Shown in pieces: positions 50,501 through 60,016 of a stretch of DNA of 64,000 nt (position 1 is the stretch's first letter; every line of letters starts with the position of its first letter). The stretch lies in the NCBI RefSeq assembly GCF_016802725.1, contig NC_052664.1, positions 27,793,275-27,857,274 of the forward strand, written 5' to 3'. A model generated the notes under the pieces. The model was not told the origin of the DNA. It worked only from the letters and a program-made list of their open reading frames with translations, and made no database searches. A program made the translations under genes and the position numbers. The stretch is from Solenopsis invicta. Lineage: Eukaryota > Arthropoda > Insecta > Hymenoptera > Formicidae.

Positions 50501-53179
50501 ATCAATGTGTTGCTTTTTATGTCCCTTTAATTTTAATAAAGGAAAAGTAGATTACTACGCAGGAGTGTGTCGTACGTAATGTCCATCAGCTCACACATCA
50601 ACATTAAAAAAAGACATGCTCTTTCGTATTTGTCTTTTTTTTAATATTCAACAGGATTATTCTTATCCGAGGGACTCGTTGGGTAAGGTGCTCTATTACG
50701 TTGATAAAGCTGAGCAGGGGGTTAACAGATTGGTGAGCTTTTATATCGCTTGCGCCGGCTAACTCGTCGCTCAAAATTTATGTAACCACTATATTCATTT
50801 GACTTGCATGCTTTTCTTCAAAAGCTATAAAGCGATCAAATCCATCAATATCTCAAATACTATTGCTATTATAGAGAAACGATATTCTTTCTCAATATGC
50901 AATGCTTTTCTTAGAACATAAAATTGAATGTTTATCTATAAACTTATATCTTTCTTTTCTCTTTCCAAACATTAATTTTAATAAGAAAATTTGTCAGCAG
51001 GTATTTACAAATATATCTCTCTATTAATAATTATTTATAAAATTTATATAATGTTTGAAACAAACTTATCTAATAAACAGATAAAAATGAGGATCGCGAA
51101 AATTCAGTTTTATTCACGCAAATTGCTTTCGAAAACAAAATATATTTGATGAACATTCAGTCTGATAGCTTGTAGCAGGTCATAAGATTGATGTAAAAAC
51201 ATTACGCAAGCGCAAAATACGGCTGCAGTAACGTTACTCAAAGTGCGAGAATAGAATTTCAAGACTAAATTGAGACGAAAAATTAACGACAAAATTTTAT
51301 TAAAATGCGTTTTCAAAAATTGTCCTAAAGTGAAAGGACACTGAAATATAAATATGTTTTCTTACAATTGTTTTCCTGTAGCTCAGTTTCCTAAATAGTT
51401 TCTGACACATCTTGTACAATTTCGTCAATCACGGCATGCGACTAATGTATATCACAAACGGCACGAAATTACAAGATGTATTTTGCATAAAGTCAGTACG
51501 ATTGTTTTGTTTTGCTTCATTATGTCAACAATAATATGAGCTATACTTTGACGACTCTTACGATTAAACGAATGACATATGTGTACATATTTTTCATTAG
51601 CGAGATTTTTCAGGTTTATCACGTGGCCGAAGGTCGTGAAAAGAATCCAAGATTTTTTGACGAGGATTTGGAAGATCATCAGCCCTTTCCTACGCTGCAA
51701 ACGGTACTGCAAGAACTCGAGCAACACGTTGGGTGTAATATCGAAATTAAATGGACGATGCAATTGAAGGTGAAAATGCGTTTAATAATATCGTACAGTA
51801 CTTTTCATTTTATTAACATAGTTGATAATGAGTTAAATTGATCTTTCTGTCATCAGGATGGCACGTTCGAACTCAATCATCCCTTCGATCTCAATATATA
51901 TCTAGATGTTATTTTGAAAGTGGTATTAGAATATGGGGGTGACCGAAAAATCGTGTTTTCTTCGTTCAATCCGGATATCTGCGCGATGATCCGTCTCAAA
52001 CAAAACAAGTATCCAGTGGTATTTTTAACGCAAGGAATTACGACCAAATATCCCACTTATCACGATCCAAGATGTCAAACGGTACCAATGGCGATGAAAC
52101 ACGCATTGGCCGCAGATATTCTAGGAATTAACGTCCACACCGAAGATCTTCTTCGGGATCCGTCTCAAGTTAAGTTAGTCAAGGACGCGGGATTAATTAT
52201 CTTCTGCTGGGGCGATGATAACAATGATAAAGAGACTATCCAATATCTGAAGAAACTCGGCTTACATGCGGTCATATACGATAAGTAAGTAATGCAACAT
52301 GATACAAATTCAGTTTAGTCAATAATAAAAGTCAATAATTAATCAGATTAAAGATATTGAGATAATAATCATGTCACTTGAAAAATTTCCGCGTGTGTAT
52401 ATTTTACGTTTTTAACGTTATTGTTTTAGAATCGATGAATATAACGCGAAAGAAGTGAAAGAGAGTATATTCTTAGTGGATGCTAGAGAAAGCCAAAAAG
52501 AATTGATAGCCGTGGCACACAGCAGCCAAACACCACAGACACAAATCCCTACTCCCCTCAATACAGAAAAGGTAATCACATTTTAATAGACATTATTAAC
52601 ATGTAACATGCATAAGAACATTTGAAATACAGCATCCTATATGCACATCTTATCAGTAATTTTATAATGTAAAAATTTAAACGTATTTGTAAATATTCTG
52701 TTTTTTATATGAATTTTTTCACATATTCTTATTTCATATTAAAATTTACCAAATTTAAACCTACTATTTCTGAAATAACACATTTTCTTCAAGAAATATA
52801 ATTATTTTTCTTCGCAACTAATATATAATTATATATATATAAACTTGAGAGTACAATAAAATTTACAACCCAAAAATTCAAATAGATAATATAGAATTAT
52901 AGATTCGGATAATGTTAATTTTAGGATTATTATTTGAATCGACCGTCAACGACATCATTTTTGAAGAACAATGTTGGCGGCGACAATATATATTCCGTAC
53001 CGAAATTGCCAACCAACTGCGAGGAAAGCGACATTAACGAGATAACCAAGGATTTCAGTGCCTGCGCAAATACTTTCGGCCATTCGGTAAAGACAAACGG
53101 CGTTTCCGGTGTATGTGGACAATCGAATCCTCTACCTGAATTTTATGGTGAAGACGAGGCGGCAAAGGATTGCCTTTGA
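44569..53179 (+). CDS. Gpcpd1: Glycerophosphocholine phosphodiesterase GPCPD1 homologue (CBM20 + GDPD domains)
   Basis: The GPCPD1 family hydrolyses glycerophosphocholine to glycerol-3-phosphate and choline in the cytosol. Coding exons: 44569-44607, 44727-44926, 45252-45421, 45687-45865, 46310-46447, 46520-46630, 48283-48436, 48727-48880, 49687-49912, (50655-50732), 51614-51769, 51857-52284, 52430-52571, 52925-53179 (TGA). Length is 809 aa with the bracketed 78-nt exon and 783 aa without it. Residues about 8-130 form a CBM20 starch-binding domain with the GN-x3-LG-x-W pattern (VVGNLPELGAWN). The GDPD domain runs from about 348 with the expected catalytic set: GHRG (H369, R370), E406-x-D408 and H421-D422. 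Later conserved blocks include KIVFSSF, FLTQG, GINVHTEDLLR and FCWGDD. The tail of about 130 residues is not recognised. ATG 44569 has G at -3. The frame is open upstream to the exon edge at 44489, but both candidate first exons would place an in-frame stop before it. Confidence 0.92.
45459..45585. mobile_element. MITE-like element in a GPCPD1 intron
   Basis: The outer ends AAGGCGTGTTC and GAACACGCCTT are exact inverted copies of 11 nt. The inner ends CTATTGCGTCATTCTA and TAGAATGACGCAATAG are also exact inverted copies. Total length is 127 bp between coding exons 45252-45421 and 45687-45865. It could fold into a stable hairpin in the pre-mRNA. The superfamily is not certain. Confidence 0.6.
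45922..46085 (+). mobile_element. GC-rich insertion with A-tail, probable truncated non-LTR retroelement
   Basis: A strongly GC-rich block of about 160 bp (CCCGGGGTGGAGGGGGGAG, GGGGGCGCCCCGGGATCG) sits in an otherwise AT-rich GPCPD1 intron. It is bounded on both sides by GTTAAAAAAAAA, starting at 45908 on the left and 46086 on the right, which could be a target-site duplication next to an A-tail. No reverse-transcriptase sequence is left. A SINE is an alternative. Confidence 0.45.
46631..48282 (+). other. GPCPD1 intron of 1.65 kb with coding-like but unrecognised sequence
   Basis: Between exons 46520-46630 and 48283-48436 the base composition is more balanced than in other introns. Three successive + strand ORFs occur (46784-47002, 47134-47400, 47355-47663). 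The middle one has a coding-like acidic stretch, SSPEEHEDDLFNLYKSKTSG. None continues the GPCPD1 frame or matches a family I know. Confidence 0.35.
48940..49600. repeat. Degenerate copy of the 42.2-43.9 kb repeat family in a GPCPD1 intron
   Basis: This segment carries the same landmarks as 42.2-43.9 kb in the same order. They include CTTGAAAATCATG, a GTGGGATTCTATT stretch, then ATGGCTTTTCTTTATGATTG, a CAAAATAATAAATTTAT-CTCAAAG block and a Lys/Phe-codon-like AAATTCC stretch. The match suggests two insertions or a duplication of one old element. No transposase or reverse-transcriptase motif was recognised. Confidence 0.45.
50655..50732 (+). other. Gpcpd1: In-frame 78-nt exon of GPCPD1, possibly a cassette
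   Basis: The exon is flanked by an acceptor (TTCAACAG) and a donor (gtgagc), starts and ends in phase 0, and encodes 26 residues beginning DYSYPRDSLGKV. The exons on either side (ending 49912, starting 51614) are also phase 0 at the join, so inclusion or skipping both keep the frame. The insert lies between the LHLLK and VYHVAEG blocks of the GDPD domain. As I recall the vertebrate protein, it goes straight from LLK to a segment like THVTALK, so this exon looks additional. Confidence 0.6.
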
Positions 53180-54241
53180 TGCTTTCCTTTCAGAAAACCC
53201 TTCTCATGGTTTTGATGGAAAATTGTCACTAAGAGGGATCCTAAGCTATACGATGACAGGGAGATAACTTTTTTGTAATTTATAATACGATAATAATTGA
53301 TAGGCCGAGGAAATACCGAGGATTTGTCTGTACTTCTGAGATCTGTAATGCTCTTATACAGATCATCACACAGATTATGTATAAATAATTCGGAATCAAA
53401 GCAATCACTGTTATTCTGAGATTTGCTAAAAGTTCATTATATTCGTATTCAATATTTAGCTTTAAATACGACTATGATATATACAGCCTATTGCACGAAA
53501 AAAACTGTGTTCTGCATCTTGAAATTATTCAGATCGGTCATGTTTTACGATAATAGGAAATTTCAGTAAATCCTATCTGCAGATCACAGAATAACACATT
53601 GATTGTTATTTTAAAGTATCGTTATAACACGTGATATGCGAGAAAAAATCATCCGATTTACTCTTCTCACATTTTTCCAATTGTAAAGTTTTTCGCGCTT
53701 TATGTAACGTGTGTCGGAAAAAGTGTGTAGCCGGATACTCTTAAAGAAATGGTCTTTGAAATTGGGCTTTTTTTAATTGAGAATGATTTAGAAATCCTGA
53801 ATATATTGTTCCATGAGTAAATAATTCTAATCATATATTTGCACTTTTTCGAATATTATTCATCATGTATGTGTAATTTTTAGCCTTAAATGTCTAATAA
53901 TCTGGAACTTTGAAACAAGTCCAAGCTTTGAAGAATCTAGACAAAAATTTCAATGTTCTAGTTTTTATCCACAAATATTGAAATCCAAGTATTTAAGAAT
54001 TTTAGGCAATCTTTTTCGTTCAATCTTAATGGTTTAACGATCCAAATGTCTAAAAGATAGAAATATAGAAATCTAAGAAAATAGTTTTACTTATACAGAA
54101 AGCTTTCATTTTTTAGTTGCTAGATTACTTATTCCCTGTGAAAAGAAATTGAAAGCGGATTGTTCAATCCACTACCGGCATACAACTGTTTCCACGCACT
54201 TCACGTGCACCTTAATTTTTAATGGAAGACCTTAGTATGCT

Positions 54242-54247
54242 AATAAA
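54242..54247 (+). promoter_or_regulatory. Candidate GPCPD1 polyadenylation signal
   Basis: This is the first AATAAA I see after the GPCPD1 stop (53179), about 1.06 kb downstream. Variant hexamers closer to the stop may be used instead. Confidence 0.3.
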
Positions 54248-54788
54248 TCCTGCGCAGGATATAGAAAATGATCTTAACTCTCGTGAGTCCGCTCGCGGTG
54301 AGCCGATGCGGGAGTTATGTTTTTAGTACAAATGTCTTCAGGTATATCTTTATTTATAATCAGAAAGAAAATACTTTTCTCCTCCCATAATCTCTTTTGC
54401 TATTTAATTCGGATGGTTGCAATACACGCGAACGAGGAAAAGATAGAGAAAATTGAAAAAAAAGTAAAGAAAGAAAACGAAGAAGAAGAGCGAGAGTTGC
54501 TCGTTACTCGAAGAGCAAACTAATGCCATTAGTTGATACGATTTTTTACAAGCTGTCGAACGAAAAATCGCGCCGAATGCGAGAGCAAATGATCGCACCG
54601 CACCTCGAATTTGCCTTTTCGACAGCTGTACCTCAAGTGTTTTAATAAGACCGTAAGCTAAACTATTTTTCGTAATCATCTAGAAAGTACTTCATATTCA
54701 TTTATTTATGTCATCCGACACGTGACAATTCACATGACTATTCACCAGCGCGAGCGTATGATCAAGGAAAATAAAGAAAAAAAAAGTG

Positions 54789-55046
54789 ATGAAAGGCACA
54801 CGCATATCTCGTTTTTTTTTTCCATTTTGTTTCGTCATACTTTTAACACTGACGAGTCAGTGCGTAGTTTTGCTCATTCTAAATAGTTTTTACGATGACG
54901 CTGCGAATAATTTGCAGTCTCTTTATGTACGCCCAGTGGACGGACGTCCGATGTTCAGAGGTCGACCGGTTCGACCGATAGACTCGTCGAGAATATCTTT
55001 TCGACGTGAAGAACTTCGGAAACGTGCGGCCGGTCTCTCGCTTTAG
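54789..55046 (+). CDS. Putative small secreted or membrane-anchored peptide, unrecognised
   Basis: This is an ATG-started ORF of 85 codons (stop TAG 55044-55046) in the GPCPD1-MEGF8 interval. It begins with a long hydrophobic segment (about residues 9-34, FFFPFCFVILLTL...) that looks like a signal peptide or membrane anchor. An Arg/Pro-rich stretch follows (VRPVDGRPMFRGRPVRPID), then a dibasic KR near the end and the tail AAGLSL. Such a layout occurs in peptide precursors and proline-rich antimicrobial peptides, but I recognise no family and see no amidation GKR site. The hydrophobic part comes from a T-rich stretch, which yields Phe/Leu codons by chance. A polyadenylation-like AATAAA lies at about 55457. 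It may be spurious. Confidence 0.22.
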   Translation: MKGTRISRFFFPFCFVILLTLTSQCVVLLILNSFYDDAANNLQSLYVRPVDGRPMFRGRPVRPIDSSRISFRREELRKRAAGLSL

Positions 55047-58000
55047 TTTTAGCGCACTAAGTGCACCTCAGAGAGGTCGAACGCGAGAAGCATTATTCGC
55101 TTTCTAATAGTCTCCCGAGCGCATCATATGTTTCTTCGAGACACAAAAAACGTTAACCCTTCAACCGATAGCTTTGTCCATCCATAGCTTAATGGCATGA
55201 CGAGCCAAACTCGTCACACCGTCCGCTTCGACTTTTGATATTATGAATAACTCGTGTTTTTTCATTGAAGACAGACGGATATGGTTCACCACGGATAAAT
55301 GGGGAGCCAATACTTTGTGCTCGGAATGCACGATGCTCTTGTCATTACGAAACGTTAAGTCGGACAGGTTTATTTTAGGAGACGTTTGTCGCAATGACTA
55401 AAAGATTTGTTATCTCGACTTTCAAATTGGTTTATTAACGAGAAAACAAAGACGCTAATAAAATTGATAAGATTATCCAATAAATTATTGGATAGTGAAA
55501 TTGTATTCTCATGCGATGCGATTAAAGGAAATAAATTAACTGAGGGATCTAGATAAAACAAATACATTTTTGCGCGAATTGATCTCACGAATGATGGGCT
55601 ATGGGTTTTTTGGATACCTATGTGCTAGGAATATTAATTATTACTATTATTATTATATGTATAATAATACTCTATTGTCTCACAGTGCGTCAGTACTGTT
55701 ACAATAATTTAATAACACCTATTATTAAAAATTATACATTATGATAACGTAATGCTGTTATATTATTATAATGGTAGTATCGAGACCGAAACTGAATTGA
55801 CGCTTCGTAGCGCAAAGAGTTGATCTACCGGCTGAAGGGTTGAAGAAATATGAACGTGCAGCGGCACGCCAAAGATCTTTGTAAAATTTTTCACGGGAAA
55901 GTAAAGTGCGTACTGCATTGTAGTAGTAAGAAAAGGCTGTAACAAGCTAATATAGTGATTGTATCAATCGTCGAGACTCTGGACAATGTACAGTACATTT
56001 GTTGAAAGGATATTAAACAAATACACGATTTGTATTAGGAGATCACGTCGCTGCACTACGCGGGGGTGACATTACCTGTCTTCTTTCTTTTTCTTTTTTT
56101 CGGTCAACTTGTCGCGGAGGCCGGACGTCCCTTTTAAACCCTCTGCGTCCAACGCAAGTAACGATTACAAATCGCGGATGTTCTCTCACCGCTCCAATAA
56201 CACGATTAAATACCGAAAAATCGAAAGACCGACAATGCGGAACGCTAACTAAATTGGAAAAACACCTCAGATTTTGTTATCGATAATTTATAAAAACGAC
56301 ATCAACCAGCAAGTACTGTATTAATAATTAGCGTAAGAGTGATAAAGGGGTAGCTTCAAAAGAAACGTGGAACTTAATATTGTGAAATTCGAGTGCAATG
56401 TATGTTCCGAAATGACGGTGTAAATCCGCGATTTCACATTCGTCGGAAATTTATAATTAAGGCGACAGGTTCGCAGGATCGGCTTTAAAAAAAATTTACG
56501 TGCGTTTACTTGCGGTAGTTTAAATACCTTTATAGAAACTTCGTCGTTCCAGCTTGGCTTTTTTCTGACTTGTTGAATTTCTAAGTATAAATTTCATCTG
56601 ATGGAATACGAGAGAAATCTAAAGCCGATATCGAGTTACATTAGAATACTCAAAAGCAATTCTCTCATTTTCCATTTATTGTATGTTATTAACATATCAG
56701 TATATGTATATGTATATGTTAGAAACGAACAGTTAGTTTCTCCCTATTTAAGTTCTGAGCAACTCCGTACGTCAAGTTAGCGAACTTTAAAAGTTTTGCG
56801 AAACTCGATGTATGTTTCGGTCTCCGAACCTTTTAAACAGTTTTAAACTTCCGAGCATAGTTAAGATTTCTAACGATTATCTCTATCTTCACTTCTACTT
56901 TGTTTATGTTACAATACAACGATCCGGAAGGATTGAAGTAATTTATTCTTGCCGAAATAATAAAACATTTGTATTGTCAGAACGCCTGTGTTTGTTGATA
57001 CTTTTGTGAATATAATACCGATTTTCATCTTCCGTTTTTAAGTGTGTTCTTATAGCGACAATTTGGATTTTATAGTATATTATATACATATATAAAATGT
57101 ATAAGAATATAAAATCTTTAAAGAGTTTGATAATAAATTTAAATTTCAGTATATATTTTTATTTTTTATTATTATAATAATCTAAATAGTACAATATAAT
57201 TATTTTGACAATAACAGTATTAAAAAATTTTTATTCTCAGTTTGAAGAAATTATTTCCTATTTGATATTGTTTTCTTTCCAACTCGTGAAAATTAATAAT
57301 TAATTGATATATGTATATTACATTAAATAAAGATAAATATATCATTTTATGAAACTACACAAAATTCTTTATATAAACAAGTTAAATTTGTTTAAAATTA
57401 TTAAATTTTTTAAAGATTTTGTTATCGCTTATAAAACAACTTAAATAGAATATATTATTTTTAATTTAATTTTTTTTTCTGTGCATAATATACACACACA
57501 CACACACACACATTCTTACAACTTTCAGCTTTGTGCAATCAATTTTATAAAATCAAAACACAGAATAAGGATTAAAATCGAATCCAGAACCTATCTAGCA
57601 GTTGATCACTCATAAAAATTTTTCATGAATTATCACCATTGAAGTATTGATGAACAAAATAATAATCACAAAGAATATCTTTATTATCTGAAATTATCAG
57701 TGTCATTGCCTTTGTGTACATTATCAATAATCTTTATCTCATACGCAAATACTTTTTGAACATGTTTTATTAACGTATTTGAAATATATAAGAGATAAAG
57801 GGTGTTTTTGAATAAATGTAAAGCTAAATTCTCGAGGTACACATAGTACACTATTTTACATTATAAATATCAATTGTATGTTATAAAAAAATTCAGGATT
57901 GAGTAAGTTAATACATTTTTTAAAGCTAAAGTCAATAAGTTTTAAAATTAATTTAATTAAGTTGAACATAGAACTAATTAAAAGTCAAGACTAAATTAAC

Positions 58001-58424
58001 TAGTTAAAAGTTAAGATTAAATTAATTTAAAAGTTAATTTAAAAAAGTATATTAAATTATAATGAATTATTAAACAAATTTAATACTTTATTTGTAAATT
58101 AATTTTATATGAAATAATAAAAAAATATTGCTTTTTATATGGAAATGTATTCTTTTATAATTTTTTCTCTTTTATAAATTTTTAATTGAGCAAAAATGCT
58201 AATAAATTAAAATTTGTGTTTAAAAGCACAACTAGTTAAAGTTAAAATAAAATAATGTAAAATTACTAAAGAGTTAAAAGTTATTTATAATTTTGTAACT
58301 TTATTATTTAACTTTTTAATTATAGTTATTACCCAACCCAGAATAAAAATAACAGGCTAGAGCAAAACTGTGAAAGAAAGGATTGGTGCGCCGATAGTAG
58401 CGATAGTATCATAGTCCTTATTAA
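55047..58424. other. GPCPD1-MEGF8 intergenic DNA
   Basis: Mixed composition to about 56950, then strongly AT-rich to 58320 with a (CA)n run at about 57492. No gene recognised. Confidence 0.5.
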
Positions 58425-59460
58425 TAAAATAAAGCGGCCACACGTAATAAGTGCCGCGGTGCTCCCCCCACTTCGGGCGCGACCATAAAAAGCGATGCAC
58501 ATAGCGGGGCAGTCGAAGCGCGCGCCGAGTTCTGCCAAGTTCTGCTGGCGAGCCCGGACCCGGACCCGGACCCGCGTCGACTGGCGTTTTCACGGCGTTT
58601 TACGTCACGGTCGCCTGGCCTGGCACATCGCGACACATCTCACGTGCGCCCGTGGCTCGTCGCACACGTTTCTCGCGACGAGATTTTAACGTTGTCGCCG
58701 GCGGCAATCTCGGTGCCTCGACGCACCCGCGGATTCTGGCAGCCCGCGACTTTCCTCCCGCGGATCGCGATGTTTTGATACGATCCCATCTCTCTCCCTC
58801 CCTCTCCATCCTTCTATCCAGCTGTCTTTTTCTCTCTCCGTTTTTTCCTACCGGAGGACGAGCCGTGATTCCGTCCCGTCGAAGGTGAGACCGTTCCCCT
58901 GTGGACTTTACTCGAGCTCTGCGACTTTTCCCGAGGCCAATTTCTCCCCGGGGGCTTATTATGCTGCTCTCGTCATCGTCGTCGCCGTCGTGTCGTCGTC
59001 GTCGTCGTCGTCTCGTGATAGGTGCGGAAAGTTCACGGGCACATGTGTGCGTGTGCGTGCGTGCGTGCGCGCGGAAGTGTGCGTGTATGTCATTTGCTTA
59101 TTTGTGCTTATTTGCAAATTGATCAGGAGCCGAGCCGAGAGCCTTGCGTTCTCGCGCGATGCTGGCTCGCTCCGGGGGATTGTCCTTCAACACGTTGCAC
59201 GACGTGTAACAAAGACCAAAAGACGTTGCCGCCGCGAGCGTTTCGCACGCTCGCTCGTAGCGTTTGTTGAGAAATTCTTGATCATCGGGTGTTGCTTCGA
59301 CCGATTGACAATAGCCTCCGATATTCTCCTCTCACTGTGCGGCGATGAATTTCGGAGCATGGTACCGAAACGCGACGACGCAATCCCCAAGAAAAGCTTC
59401 AGCTCGCTCGCATACGCGTTGCACTTTCGCAAAATATGTCTCGCTATTTTTTGAGATTCG
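58425..59460 (+). promoter_or_regulatory. CpG-rich promoter / first-exon region of MEGF8 (candidate)
   Basis: A sharply GC- and CpG-richer block stands out from AT-rich flanks just before the MEGF8 gene. It contains a pyrimidine-rich stretch (about 58790-58850), a strong donor AAG|gtgaga after 58884 on the + strand, and a GTC/TCG triplet run at about 58973-59012. Overlapping ORFs on both strands here (up to 189 codons at 58885-59454) resemble no family I know and are best explained by low stop-codon density in GC-rich DNA. Promoter and first-exon status is inferred from composition, position and the donor. Confidence 0.45.
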
Positions 59461-59906
59461 GCATTATTTTATTGCACGTTATGTAAAAGTTTTAACAGAA
59501 TTTGTTTTTGTTTTTTTTTCGTAAATTCTTGGAGTAAATTATTGCTGTACTAATAAAACGTTAACATCGCAAAGCTCAAGGACGACACTTAATTTGGCTG
59601 CTTTGATTTCTAACATGTGGAGTTTGCGCTACACCTGGTAATCTGACATTATTGCACGTTATCTTAAAGCTCAAAGACATCCGGCGTTTCTTAGAGTACT
59701 GAGCATTGTAAAACAGACGTTTAAAGTCTAATCGTGTCACTGCACACATCCTGCAAACTGCATTGTACGTTAATCTCTGTTAATATAACGTGCAGCTGTG
59801 CAAATTTATTCTCGGGCGAATGAAGCTGTTTCCTTATCTTGTACTTGTTAATTAAAAAATCCAATGACACGCGTAGATAAACTAACATATTGTACGCCCT
59901 TTCCAG

Positions 59907-60016
59907 ATACGACTCTCTTCATATATACTACGCCACGTAATTGCTCAAGAAATCATATGATGCCCACGAATGATGACCTGTGTGTCGTTAAACGTTATTG
60001 AGGCAAACACGCTGTG
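59907..60016 (+). other. Megf8: MEGF8 5' leader in the start-codon exon, with two uORFs
   Basis: A good acceptor (CGCCCTTTCCAG, AG at 59905-59906) opens the exon that carries the MEGF8 start. The leader of 110 nt contains two short upstream ORFs. One runs 59957-60001 (14 codons, same frame as the main ORF, stop TGA). The other runs 59970-60017 (15 codons); its TGA overlaps the main ATG as TGATG. This leader probably joins a non-coding first exon in the CpG-rich island upstream, for example one ending at the donor after 58884. Confidence 0.5.

Noticed and set aside
58885..59454. 189-codon ORF in the MEGF8 upstream island
   Set aside because: Low-complexity Ser/Cys/Arg content, begins right at a splice donor, and other frames are open too. 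No domain recognised.
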